DNA of 64,000 nucleotides from Ilyomonas sp965247435. GTDB taxonomy: Bacteria; Bacteroidota; Bacteroidia; Chitinophagales; Chitinophagaceae. A model generated the notes under the pieces. That model was not told the DNA's origin. It did not search any database and saw only the letters and a program-made list of their open reading frames with translations. Positions 36,436-44,736 of the stretch are shown piece after piece. Position 1 is the stretch's first letter, and every line of letters begins with the position of its first letter. Position numbers and translations under genes: made by a program. The stretch is from contig OZ252019.1 of assembly GCA_965247435.1 (NCBI GenBank), positions 3,782,001 through 3,846,000 on the forward strand, written 5' to 3'.

Positions 36436-37350
36436 TCAGTTAAACGATTGCCTATACTCCAGCGGCGTTTGCGCTGTTTTTGCCTTGAATAATTTGCTGA
36501 ACGACTGCGGATAGTCAAACCCTAACCGGTAGGCAATTTTACTAACCGAATCCGGTGTTGTAGTGAGTACATCTTTAGCATGTTCAATGAGCTTATCCTG
36601 AATAAACTGTTGTGTGGTTTGCCCGGTAAGCTGCTTCAGGCAATCGCTCAGGTATTTGGGAGATAAATTAAGTTGCGATGCCAGAAAAGAAGCCGTCAGC
36701 AATCCCTTCTCTGCTGCTGCGTTTTCAAGATAAAGACGGACGGTTTTATCTGCCGTATGCAATAGTTCTGTGCTGACCGCTTTGCGGGTGATGAACTGCC
36801 GGTTATAATACCGGTTACAGTAAGACAGTAATAGTTCAATGCCGGCAATAAGCACATCCTGGCTGAAATTATCTATCGGCAACAAATACTCCTTTTCAAG
36901 TTGTTCAAAAATTGTTTCAATTGATGTTTGTTCTTCTTCGGAAAGTATAAGGGCTTCGTTGACATCGTAACCAAAAAAACCGAAGGCTTTTATTTTTTGA
37001 CTGATGGAAAACCTTCTAAAAAAATCCGGGTGAATGATTAGCTGCCAACCTGATTTTGCAAAAGCGAAATCTTTATCAATGATACTTACCTGCCTCGGTG
37101 CAAAGCAGGAGATAACACCTTCGTCAAAATCAAACATTGTTTGCCCGTAGCGGGTTTTACAGGCGCAATCTTTCTTTAACGTGATTTGATAAAAATCGGA
37201 AATCAGTCGGACCCGTTGCTCTAAAGCAATGGCAGGAACGTTCTCAAAGCGGATGATGCTTAGCAGCGGATGCCTTGGCTTTACCATACCCAGCGACTGG
37301 TGCAATTGAGCTATGGTTTTGAGATGTAAAGTCAGCGTGTCGTTGTCCAT
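36436..37350 (-). CDS. AraC family regulator, type shared with the 52.9-kb copy
   Basis: This 304-residue protein has a cupin-like N-terminal sensor half beginning LKTIAQLHQSLGMVKPRHPL and an AraC domain ending SKIAYRLGFDYPQSFSKLF. It is clearly related to the regulator at 52889-53791, with a matching length and shared blocks. Each lies directly downstream of an SDR gene. Here the gap is 32 bases, so SDR and regulator form one leftward operon that would be auto-regulated. Confidence 0.9.
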   Translation of the reverse strand: MDNDTLTLHLKTIAQLHQSLGMVKPRHPLLSIIRFENVPAIALEQRVRLISDFYQITLKKDCACKTRYGQTMFDFDEGVISCFAPRQVSIIDKDFAFAKSGWQLIIHPDFFRRFSISQKIKAFGFFGYDVNEALILSEEEQTSIETIFEQLEKEYLLPIDNFSQDVLIAGIELLLSYCNRYYNRQFITRKAVSTELLHTADKTVRLYLENAAAEKGLLTASFLASQLNLSPKYLSDCLKQLTGQTTQQFIQDKLIEHAKDVLTTTPDSVSKIAYRLGFDYPQSFSKLFKAKTAQTPLEYRQSFN

Positions 37351-37382
37351 CTATATTTGCTTTCTGTTACCGAATTTACGAA

Positions 37383-38186
37383 CTACCTGTTTAGCTTTTT
37401 CCGATAGGAATTTGCCAGGTTCAGGGCTATCAGGGAATCGGGCAGCAATGCCAGCGCCTTCGCTGCTATCCGGTTCCTGGCGCCGGCAATTGCCACATGC
37501 TTTCGTTTGTCAATAGCATTGAGGATTTCGTCCGCCACTGCTTCCGGCGTTTGTGCCGGGGCATTGCTGTAATCGGCGCCAAGTCCCTTTGCGGTTTCGT
37601 TGTTGATGCCTGCGGCTTGATTGAAACCCGTTTTGGTTAAGCCCGGGCAAAATAACAGAACATGGATGCCATAAGGTTTACATTCTTCGGTAATTGCCTC
37701 CGTAAATGAGCGGACAAACGCTTTACTGGCAGCATAGGTAGCCATGTACGGAACGGGCATCAGCGCTGCCATGGACGCCACATTGATAATGGTTCCGCTT
37801 TTGCGCTGTTGCATTTGCGGCAGTACCAGGTGCGTAAGCGCCACCAAAGAGGAAACGTTTAGTTGTATCAGGTTTAACTCCGGTTGCAATTTGATGGTTG
37901 AAAATTCTCCACCCGAACCAATGCCTGCATTGTTGATGAGCGTATCTATTTCCAATCCCCGCAATTGGGCTCCTGCAAACATAGCTTCCGCTGCTTTGGG
38001 TTGTGCCAAGTCGGCTGCAATGAATTGTGCCCCGATGCCAAATGTTTCTGTTAGCTGTTTGCATTGAAGCGATAGTTTGCCGGCATTGCGGGCTACAAGC
38101 AGGAGGTTCTGTTTTCGTTGGGCAAGTTTGCTGGCAAGAGCTTCACCAATGCCGCCTGATGCGCCGGTTATCAATGTTACTTTCAT
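37383..38186 (-). CDS. SDR family oxidoreductase
   Basis: This 267-residue classical SDR has TLITGASGGIGEALASKLAQ at the N-terminus, NNAGIGSGG, VASMAALMPVP with the catalytic Ser, and YAASKAFVRSF with Tyr and Lys. The frame is open 20 codons further upstream, but the ATG at 38186 matches the family start. It is the first gene of a two-gene operon with the AraC regulator. The C-terminus, LIALNLANSYRKKLNR, is unlike most classical SDRs and resembles the DltE/YqjQ-like subgroup. Confidence 0.9.
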   Translation of the reverse strand: MKVTLITGASGGIGEALASKLAQRKQNLLLVARNAGKLSLQCKQLTETFGIGAQFIAADLAQPKAAEAMFAGAQLRGLEIDTLINNAGIGSGGEFSTIKLQPELNLIQLNVSSLVALTHLVLPQMQQRKSGTIINVASMAALMPVPYMATYAASKAFVRSFTEAITEECKPYGIHVLLFCPGLTKTGFNQAAGINNETAKGLGADYSNAPAQTPEAVADEILNAIDKRKHVAIAGARNRIAAKALALLPDSLIALNLANSYRKKLNR

Positions 38187-38581
38187 TTGTCGCTGTTTAA
38201 ACGTGAGGGTAAAGGTGCGTTTGCCCGTGCGTTTAAAAGTGTTCAAATGGCGGATAGTTGTGTTTAGGTTTCTGATTGATGGCGGAGCAGTGTTTATTGA
38301 TGATTGAAGTGTGTATAAAGATTTTGAAATTACTTATTTGTGGAATTATGGTGCCGGAAAATGGAAAATACCAACCCATCCGAACAAATGTTGCCAATGG
38401 CGGTGAATTTGAAAAATCTCTGCCTGGCAAAAGAGATTTGTGATTTTTAAAGACGAAAGCTTTATTCTGGACTTTAGAAAGGGTTCCTTTAGCCCAAACC
38501 AACGGTGATGGCAAGATGCTGCAGATTATTCTAACATAATGCCTCACTACTGACAATGCGCTTTGTGGCATGTGCAACTCT
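38187..38581. other. Gap between SDR module and restriction-modification pair
   Basis: About 395 bases without an accepted gene. It contains the SDR promoter region at the left and the 3' side of the methyltransferase gene at the right, and so probably the left junction of the inserted restriction-modification pair. No clean repeat was found at either edge. Confidence 0.4.
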
Positions 38582-39514
38582 CTATGCCAATCGAAGTATC
38601 AGTTGTTCATTTTGAGGCTTCTTTTTTTGTCCGTGATTATGCTCTTGAATGTTGTCAAGATTAAAATTGCAGACAAGCGCCTCAACGACTGTCCTTCGAT
38701 TTTCAATGTTACCACCTGAATGATAGAAATGGTCTTTAGTTACAATGTTGAATTTGTTCCAAAACTTATTCATCATTTCGTTTACTCTCCAGTCGTTATG
38801 ATGCCATGTTGAAAGAATAAACTTTGCTTTTGTTTCACGCAACAAGTTAAATAACTGCTCTTCGTCGCCTTCTGTCCAGCCGTTGAAATAATCAACATAA
38901 CGACCATAGTAGGGAGGGTCACAATAAATAATGTCATGCTCGCTTGCAAGAGGAATGATTTCAGCAAATGATTTATTGAAAAAAGTCCAGTCGGGTTCAG
39001 GTTTAATAATCTTTGAAATATTTGATACCTGATTAGTTATTTTAGTTATGTAGGCTTGTGCAAAACGGTCAGGCTTTTTACAAAAAGGAATGTTCCAATT
39101 TCCTTTTTTACCGAATCGCATCATTCCATTAAAGCCGGCACGGGAAAGAAAAATAAAATCGAAAGGCGATCCGCCTTCGGCAGAATTAAAACGTGTCCGC
39201 ACTTTTAAATAATGTTCGTAACCATTATTATCTGCCTTGCTTAGCAACTCTCCTTCCTGTTCAAGATATTGTTTCATCAAAGGCGCCTTTATTATGTTCT
39301 GCTGAACCCCTTTGTAGAAATTGATGATGTGCGGATTCGTGTCGTTTAAGATTGCTTGATTATAGCCGGAATTGAAAGCCACTACACCTGTTCCAAGAAA
39401 GGGTTCAATCCATTTACCGCTTACCTTAGGTGCAAGCTCCATAATCCACGGCACTAATTTGGTCTTTATGCCCTGACTTTTAATTGGCGGAACTATTATT
39501 TTTTTATTCATCAT
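38582..39514 (-). CDS. DNA adenine methyltransferase, D12 class (EcoRV-like system)
   Basis: This protein of about 310 residues is an N6-adenine methyltransferase of the Dam/D12 type. The AdoMet motif is WIEPFLGTGVVAFNSGY near the N-terminus and the catalytic motif is IIYCDPPYYGRY. The preceding frame extends 15 codons, but the ATG at 39514 (or the next ATG at 39511) starts within the last codons of the endonuclease gene and gives the usual short N-terminus. With the endonuclease next to it, it should protect the cell's own sites. M.EcoRV is of the same class. Confidence 0.9.
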   Translation of the reverse strand: MMNKKIIVPPIKSQGIKTKLVPWIMELAPKVSGKWIEPFLGTGVVAFNSGYNQAILNDTNPHIINFYKGVQQNIIKAPLMKQYLEQEGELLSKADNNGYEHYLKVRTRFNSAEGGSPFDFIFLSRAGFNGMMRFGKKGNWNIPFCKKPDRFAQAYITKITNQVSNISKIIKPEPDWTFFNKSFAEIIPLASEHDIIYCDPPYYGRYVDYFNGWTEGDEEQLFNLLRETKAKFILSTWHHNDWRVNEMMNKFWNKFNIVTKDHFYHSGGNIENRRTVVEALVCNFNLDNIQEHNHGQKKKPQNEQLILRLA

Positions 39515-40385
39515 CTTGCTCTCCGTTTTCAGTTTCAGCACCATCTGCATCATCTTCATTTAAAAATTGCTCAATTTCATCTTTATGCTCGGCAAGAATA
39601 TTTGTTCCTCTCTGCTTGTATTCCAGATAAGTTTTTAGATTAGTATAGGGGCGAGGAACGTCTAACTTCTTTGCCATATCCTTGTTCAAATAAAACATCC
39701 AATAATCATTGTAAACTTCTTCTCCTAAGATGGAAAATATTCCTTCACCATTTATGATTTTCGTTATGTCCTGAATTGAACCCATATTGTTGGTATTGCC
39801 ACTTCCTACAGCATCAGAAACAACTTTATATTTTGGTTGAACAAAGAATTTAAAATCCCTAATTACAGAAACTATCTCATCTAATTCAGTGATTGTATAA
39901 ATGTGCTTTTTGTTTGGGTTTTCTTCGCTCTGGGAATATATCACGCCCAATACCAAATGACATTCATAGTCTGAGTACGGATATTTTGAACTCTTAGTAC
40001 TGTTTCTTTCTCTAAAGTATCCTGTATATGAGCCCAACGTCATTTTGTTCTTTAACTTTTTGCCATTTTCAGTGAACCCGCTCTTTACATCAACTGCGAA
40101 CTTCATTCCATCTTGTTTTGATATAAAAGTGAAATCAGGATAGTGATTTTGTTGGGCTGGCACTTCAACGAGCAAATTGTTTTGATCGGCAAAAGCTCTT
40201 AACGATGGCTCAAGAAGGATTTCTAAAACTTTAGAGACAACTTTTGTGTCTATTGATATTGAATAAATGTTCTTGTAAATGTCAATGAAGCCCTTAACAA
40301 TCCAATCCCCATGTTCAGTAGCAATGATTGTATTATAACCTCCAACTTCTTTCTTTAATGCTCCTAATATTTCGTCTTTGGTCAT
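39504..40385 (-). CDS. Type II restriction endonuclease, EcoRV-like
   Basis: This 293-residue protein aligns along its length with R.EcoRV. The catalytic motif is NHYPDFTF (Pro83, Asp84) and FAVDVKSG (Asp99, Lys101). The block TLGSYTGYF, then KYPYSDYECHLVLGVIY, and the DNA recognition loop GSGNTNNMGS are also alike. EcoRV cuts blunt at GATATC, so this enzyme probably has the same or a similar site. It is longer than EcoRV by about 50 residues, mainly in an acidic C-terminal tail. Its stop overlaps the methyltransferase start, so both are on one leftward transcript with the nuclease first. Composition is more AT-rich than the flanking SDR genes, which suggests transfer. Confidence 0.9.
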   Translation of the reverse strand: MTKDEILGALKKEVGGYNTIIATEHGDWIVKGFIDIYKNIYSISIDTKVVSKVLEILLEPSLRAFADQNNLLVEVPAQQNHYPDFTFISKQDGMKFAVDVKSGFTENGKKLKNKMTLGSYTGYFRERNSTKSSKYPYSDYECHLVLGVIYSQSEENPNKKHIYTITELDEIVSVIRDFKFFVQPKYKVVSDAVGSGNTNNMGSIQDITKIINGEGIFSILGEEVYNDYWMFYLNKDMAKKLDVPRPYTNLKTYLEYKQRGTNILAEHKDEIEQFLNEDDADGAETENGEQDDE

Positions 40386-40567
40386 TGGTTACTGATTTAT
40401 TATTTACCTCAGTCAAAGATACTGGTTTGAACTTTTAGAGGGGTGTACAAACAGCCTTGCTATTACAGATTAACTGTTTCATTGCTGATGCCTATCTACC
40501 GCCGTAAAATTTCTCCTCCCCCACCTACCTTCTCTCAAAAGCCGGATTTTTGCAGCAAACAGCCCTC

Positions 40568-40803
40568 ATGGATAACGGCTTACAGTACCAGTCCGCCAAA
40601 CCCACTTCACCACTTTCTCACTTCGTTGAAAGTTTCTGGATGTTGCACAACACATCAGAAAGCAGCAAAGACATGGTAAAGTTGCCCCACAGAAGGATGT
40701 GCAGGCCTCCTTCAGCCGAGTATAGCACAAATGCTCAACAGGGTTACTACTGCCGAGCAATTTATGTTGACCAGCCATGCCGCCAATACCTTGTTAGCGG
40801 TTG
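40568..40803 (+). pseudogene. Remnant of an AraC regulator N-terminus and attC-like half arm
   Basis: The frame begins MDNGLQYQSAKPTSPLSHFV followed by ESFWMLHNTSESSKDMVKLP, which matches the N-terminus of a common Bacteroidota AraC type, then loses similarity after about 45 residues. At 40782-40801 the sequence GCCAATACCTTGTTAGCGGT resembles the right arm of the inverted-repeat elements at 56.0 and 61.9 kb. The piece probably marks the right junction of the inserted restriction-modification segment. Confidence 0.6.
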
Positions 40804-40831
40804 ATTGTTTTTATGCCGGTCTTACACTTTA

Positions 40832-41569
40832 TTACCAGGGAATCTCGCCTGTTTCAGGATTGGTTTCTTCGCTGAAAAACTTTCCGGTTGGTCCGTTCCG
40901 GTCAATCAGTGCGTACTTAACAATCCGCTTTGCGGCAACCTCAACCTCACCTCCGTTATTGCCGGTGAAGTCCGTTTTTGTGTAACCGGGGCAAACCGCA
41001 TTCACTTTAAAAGCCGTATCACGCAATTCGTAAGCTAAATGAACGGTGTACATATTCATAGCCGCTTTTGACGAACCATACACCGCATATTTTGCATAGT
41101 GGTAGGCTGCCCAGTTTGGGTCGCTTTGCAGCGATAGCGAACCTACACTGGTACTTACATTTACAATTCTTGGCTCAGGCGATTTTCGTAATAAATCAAT
41201 AAATGCCTGCGTCACCCTTGCCACGCCAAACACATTGGTATCAAAGGCTGCCATAAACTGGTCGGTATGCGCTTCGAGTGCCGTGTACGGACTGCCGCCA
41301 TTGATGCCGGCATTGTTAATAAGAACATCCAAGGCATCTGTTTTTTTGCCGATTTCTTCACGGGTAGCTTTCACCGAATCGTCATTCGTCACATCTAACT
41401 GTATCGCTTCCACAGAAGTTAGTCCTTCGGCTTTCAATTTTTCAACAGCCTCCAATCCGTTCTTTATATCACGGCTTCCCAGATACACATAAAACCCGTT
41501 TTGCAAAAATTGCCGGGCGGTTTCCAAGCCTATTCCTTTATTGGCGCCTGTAATCAATACTGATTTCAT
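40832..41569 (-). CDS. SDR family oxidoreductase, Crp/Fnr-linked
   Basis: This 245-residue protein has VLITGANKGIGLETARQFLQ, NNAGINGGSPY, a Ser in NVSTSVGSLSL and YGSSKAAMNMY with Tyr and Lys. The pattern is that of carbonyl reductase-like SDRs that act on ketones and quinones. The Crp/Fnr gene lies 78 bases upstream on the same strand. A palindrome (ATTACCATTTGGTAAA) 57 bases before this start matches the one before the regulator gene. Confidence 0.92.
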   Translation of the reverse strand: MKSVLITGANKGIGLETARQFLQNGFYVYLGSRDIKNGLEAVEKLKAEGLTSVEAIQLDVTNDDSVKATREEIGKKTDALDVLINNAGINGGSPYTALEAHTDQFMAAFDTNVFGVARVTQAFIDLLRKSPEPRIVNVSTSVGSLSLQSDPNWAAYHYAKYAVYGSSKAAMNMYTVHLAYELRDTAFKVNAVCPGYTKTDFTGNNGGEVEVAAKRIVKYALIDRNGPTGKFFSEETNPETGEIPW

Positions 41570-41625
41570 TGTTCCTTTGTTTTAAACTGTAAGCTGCAAA
41601 GGTTGACCGGTTAAAAATGAAATCA

Positions 41626-41641
41626 ATTACCATTTGGTAAA
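41626..41641. promoter_or_regulatory. Crp/Fnr operator A1 (before the SDR)
   Basis: ATTACCATTTGGTAAA is a near-perfect palindrome centred between the Crp/Fnr gene and the SDR gene. It is 57 bases upstream of the SDR start codon and shares the core CATTTG with sites A2, B1 and B2. Confidence 0.7.
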
Positions 41642-41647
41642 AACAGA

Positions 41648-42214
41648 TCAGCGGATATTTTTTCTTATTCTGCTCAATGATTGTTGCGTTACACCCAAAT
41701 AGGATGCAATGTATGCCAGTGGAATGCGGTTGAGAAGTAAAGGATGGTTCTCCATGAACTCCAGGTAACGGGTGGTAGCATCCTGCGAAATAACCGGACC
41801 TTTCCGGGATTTTTGGTACATACATAGTTGAACCATCTTGTTTTTAATGCCATCCCAACCCACAATGGTGTGCGAAAGTTCTTCCCAATGACGCCTGGAA
41901 AATAGGAGGAGTTTACAATCTGTACAGGCTTGCAAATATTCCGAAGAAGAAGTAGCGGCTTCAAAATTCACATAATCAACCACTAAACTATTTTCGCTGA
42001 TAAAGCACCGTGTGATTTCCTGTCCCCGGTTGTTATAGTAGCAGCCCCGAATGACACCTTCTACCACAAAGCCTACCTGCCGGGGCGTGTTGCCCGCCTC
42101 CGAAAAATACTGGTCTTTTTGTAGCTGCAGTTCCTCCGCTTTGCTTACTACCAAGTCAATCTGTTGTTTGTTCAGGTTGCCAAACTGCAAAATATATTCG
42201 GTTAACTCTTTCAT
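41648..42214 (-). CDS. Crp/Fnr family regulator, module A
   Basis: This protein of 188 residues has a cyclic-nucleotide-type sensor domain (about 10-125) and a C-terminal HTH ending YIASYLGVTQQSLSRIRKNI. A start three codons upstream is also possible, but the ATG at 42214 matches the start of the paralogue at 46794 and puts the shared operator 34 bases ahead in both. No cAMP or Fe-S residues typical of Crp or Fnr were recognised. It is transcribed leftward just before an SDR gene, so it probably controls itself and that reductase. Confidence 0.9.
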   Translation of the reverse strand: MKELTEYILQFGNLNKQQIDLVVSKAEELQLQKDQYFSEAGNTPRQVGFVVEGVIRGCYYNNRGQEITRCFISENSLVVDYVNFEAATSSSEYLQACTDCKLLLFSRRHWEELSHTIVGWDGIKNKMVQLCMYQKSRKGPVISQDATTRYLEFMENHPLLLNRIPLAYIASYLGVTQQSLSRIRKNIR

Positions 42215-42247
42215 TATCGCCATGTAGTAAAATCAAATTGCAGGGAA

Positions 42248-42263
42248 TTTATCATTTGCTAAA
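42248..42263. promoter_or_regulatory. Crp/Fnr operator A2 (before the regulator)
   Basis: TTTATCATTTGCTAAA is an imperfect palindrome 34 bases upstream of the module A regulator start. It shares the CATTTG core and arm pattern with the other three sites. It is the weakest of the four. Confidence 0.6.
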
Positions 42264-42357
42264 AGCAGGAGTTACAATGGCAGCAGACATTTAATAGCAT
42301 AGTGGCTCTATCACCTTTAAACAAACAGCTTTTGCCGTTGCTACAGGCAACACTCGC

Positions 42358-42705
42358 TCAAACAACCGCTTCCGCTGCCCCATTTTTATTCAGCACATTT
42401 GTTTTTCCCCAATCAGCTAAATCCTCCAAAATATGGCAGAGGCTTTTGCCGAGCGGCGTAAGCGAGTACTCTACCCGTGGCGGAATCTCTTTGTATGCCT
42501 GCCGGTGAATCAACCCATCGGCTTCCAACTCTTTTAATTGTTCGGTAAGCACCTTGCGGGAGATGGTGGGCATGCGGGCAGCTATCTCACCAAAACGCCT
42601 TTGCCTGGATGATAGCACATACAGAATGATGGTCTTCCACCTGCCGCCTATTAAAGCAATGGTAGCTGTTACCGGACACGTTGCTGAATGATCTGATTTT
42701 TCCAT
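42358..42705 (-). CDS. HxlR/DUF24 family regulator 1
   Basis: This 115-residue winged-helix protein has CPVTATIALIGGRWKTIILY at the N-terminus and LTEQLKELEADGLI as the recognition region. The Cys in ATCPVT sits where redox- or quinone-sensing HxlR members such as YodB and QorR have their sensor Cys. It is divergent from an NmrA-like NAD(P)-binding gene, with the shared promoter carrying five GTTAC/GTAAC repeats. This is the arrangement known for QorR and its quinone oxidoreductase target; the ligand here is inferred. Confidence 0.9.
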   Translation of the reverse strand: MEKSDHSATCPVTATIALIGGRWKTIILYVLSSRQRRFGEIAARMPTISRKVLTEQLKELEADGLIHRQAYKEIPPRVEYSLTPLGKSLCHILEDLADWGKTNVLNKNGAAEAVV

Positions 42706-42718
42706 TAGTCACCTTTTT

Positions 42719-42791
42719 GTTACTACTATTTTCACGGTTACCTAAACGTAACAGTTACTTTTTGAAATCTATATTAGTTTCTTTGCGTAAC
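42719..42791. promoter_or_regulatory. HxlR operator region 1 with GTTAC repeats
   Basis: Five GTTAC or GTAAC motifs lie between the divergent HxlR 1 and NmrA-like genes: GTTAC at 42719, 42737 and 42754, GTAAC at 42748 and 42787. The pair at 42748-42758 reads GTAACAGTTAC, an imperfect dyad. A similar set occurs before the third HxlR gene. Confidence 0.6.
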
Positions 42792-42826
42792 AAATGTAAT
42801 TGTTCATCAGCATAAAACGAAACAAC

Positions 42827-43696
42827 ATGATAATAGTAACAGGCGCCACCGGAAATTTTGGCAAAGCCGCCATTCAATCGTTATTAGACAAAGGAGTAGC
42901 GGGAAACGACATAGCCGCCTTGGTTAGAGACCCAAACAAAGCCTCTGAATGGAAAGAAAAAGGACTCCAAATAAGAACCGGCGATTATGATGATTCCGCT
43001 GCCCTGAAAGAAAGCCTGCGGGGCGTAAACAAACTGCTGCTGGTTTCATCGTCGGACGTAAAAAGCAACCGGTTTTTGCAGCATAAGAATGTGATAGATG
43101 CCGCTAAAGAAAACGGCGTACAGCACATTGTTTACACGGGCATTGATATTAAAAGCTTTGCCGAAACAGTCATTCCCCACGTAGCGCAAGTGCATATTGA
43201 AACGGCTGACTACTTAAAGCAAACCGGCGCCGCTTATACCATTTTGAACAACACGCTATATGCCGACCTGCTGCCGATGCTCTTGGGCGAACAGGTGCTG
43301 GAAAAGGGAATTTTCTTTCCGGCAGGCAACGGCAAAACACCGTTTGCCCTCCGTGCAGACATGGCAGCCGCTGCGGCTGTAGTGCTTACCACTACGGGAC
43401 ATGAAAACAAAGAGTACACTATCACTGCCGATACGGCTTATTCGTTCGCCGATATTGCCGGCTTGCTTTCAGAAATCACCGGCAGGGAAATAAAATACCT
43501 GAACCCCGATAAGGAAAGCTATATAAATGCATTGACAGCCGCCGGTGTTCCGAAAGAAGGGGCTGGTTTTCTGGCAGACTTTGGCGAAGCCGTTAGCCGA
43601 AATGAATTTGATACGCACCGCAGTGATCTTGAACAGTTGCTGGGCAGGAAGCCTACGGCATTGAAAGAAATTTTAAAAGGGATTTATCAAGTATAA
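42827..43696 (+). CDS. NmrA/QOR2-type NAD(P)H-binding reductase 1
   Basis: This 289-residue protein has the atypical SDR pattern IIVTGATGNFGKAAIQSLLD (NAD(P) binding) and LLLVSSSDVKSNRFLQH. It lacks the classical Tyr-x3-Lys, as in NmrA-like and QorB-type proteins. QorB-like members reduce quinones. The frame could start nine codons earlier, but the ATG at 42827 gives the family N-terminus. Divergent HxlR regulator 1 is the likely controller. Confidence 0.9.
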   Translation: MIIVTGATGNFGKAAIQSLLDKGVAGNDIAALVRDPNKASEWKEKGLQIRTGDYDDSAALKESLRGVNKLLLVSSSDVKSNRFLQHKNVIDAAKENGVQHIVYTGIDIKSFAETVIPHVAQVHIETADYLKQTGAAYTILNNTLYADLLPMLLGEQVLEKGIFFPAGNGKTPFALRADMAAAAAVVLTTTGHENKEYTITADTAYSFADIAGLLSEITGREIKYLNPDKESYINALTAAGVPKEGAGFLADFGEAVSRNEFDTHRSDLEQLLGRKPTALKEILKGIYQV

Positions 43697-43724
43697 TTTG
43701 AAGGATTAAACGTGGTATATATTG

Positions 43725-44621
43725 TCACAAGTTGCTTAGCGATGCTCCGTAGGCTCGGCTTAAGAACTGCCTTACCGTGGTTGGCTTTCTGCCCAATAGT
43801 AATGCTAAGGTGCCATCTTCCAACTCCAACGCACCCTGCGCCTGAGCCGTTGCCCACATGGTAAACATACCAATGTACACATCGGGCACGCCGGCGCCTT
43901 TCATTATGGTTTCAAACGCTGCCGACGGAGGCGATTGGTACTGCACTTCTTTCCCCAACACACCGGACAACTCTCTTGCTATGTCGGCAAAAGAAGCGGC
44001 TTCTGTATTGGTCAACGAATACGTTTTGTTTTCGTGCCCTTCTGTAGTTAATACATGTGCAGCCGCTTCTGCCAACTCTTCCCGAAGTACCCAACTTGCT
44101 TTGCCTTCGCCTGCGGGATAAAGAATGGTTGCTGTTTCCGCCACCTTACCACCGGCAAAAATGGGGATCATTTCTAAGTAAATTCCGTTTTGAAGAATGG
44201 TGTAAGCGATACCGCTGTTCTTCAAAAATTCTTCGGTTTGAAAATGCGAATTCTGGAAGGCGGCAATGGCGGAATTTTCAAAGCCCGGCTTGCGTACGAA
44301 CGATGTATAAACGATGTGTTTTACACCCGCTTTTTTTGCCGCCTTGATGGCATTGATGTGGTGAGTCGTACGGTTCTCCACCGCTCCCCTATCGCTGCTG
44401 GAAACCAATAGCAGCTTGTCAATTCCGGTGAAAGCTTTTACCAACGAATCGTAATCCGAATAATCGCCTATACGTAGCTCAATTCCCTTGTCCCTCAAAC
44501 CGCCGGCTTTGGCTGCATCCCGCACCAAAGCGGCGATGTGAGAATTCTTTACACCGTTATTCAGCAAGTGGTCAATGGCTTTGGAGCCAAACTGACCGGT
44601 AGCACCTGTAACTAAAATCAT
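43725..44621 (-). CDS. NmrA/QOR2-type NAD(P)H-binding reductase 2
   Basis: This 298-residue protein is a paralogue of the preceding gene. It has ILVTGATGQFGSKAIDHLLN, KLLLVSSSDRGAVENRTTH and KHIVYTSFVRK. Its 3' end lies 28 bases from the convergent neighbour. It is divergent from HxlR 2 and should be that regulator's target. The two NmrA-like genes, each with its own HxlR gene on the outer side, form a mirror-image arrangement, which suggests duplication and inversion. Confidence 0.9.
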   Translation of the reverse strand: MILVTGATGQFGSKAIDHLLNNGVKNSHIAALVRDAAKAGGLRDKGIELRIGDYSDYDSLVKAFTGIDKLLLVSSSDRGAVENRTTHHINAIKAAKKAGVKHIVYTSFVRKPGFENSAIAAFQNSHFQTEEFLKNSGIAYTILQNGIYLEMIPIFAGGKVAETATILYPAGEGKASWVLREELAEAAAHVLTTEGHENKTYSLTNTEAASFADIARELSGVLGKEVQYQSPPSAAFETIMKGAGVPDVYIGMFTMWATAQAQGALELEDGTLALLLGRKPTTVRQFLSRAYGASLSNL

Positions 44622-44697
44622 GGCTGTATATTTTTAAATCTTTCAGCAAAGCTACTGGCACGGCTACCCAACACATGGCTTGTCAAAGAAATTTAGC

Positions 44698-44715
44698 AGT
44701 ATACTTTTGTATAGT
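44698..44715. promoter_or_regulatory. HxlR operator candidate 2
   Basis: AGTATACTTTTGTATAGT contains TATAC-TTTT-GTATA, a perfect 5-bp dyad, 22 bases upstream of the HxlR 2 start and between it and the divergent NmrA gene. It differs from the GTTAC sites of the other two HxlR promoters. Confidence 0.5.
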
Positions 44716-44736
44716 AAACAAAAAGCCCGTCACACC

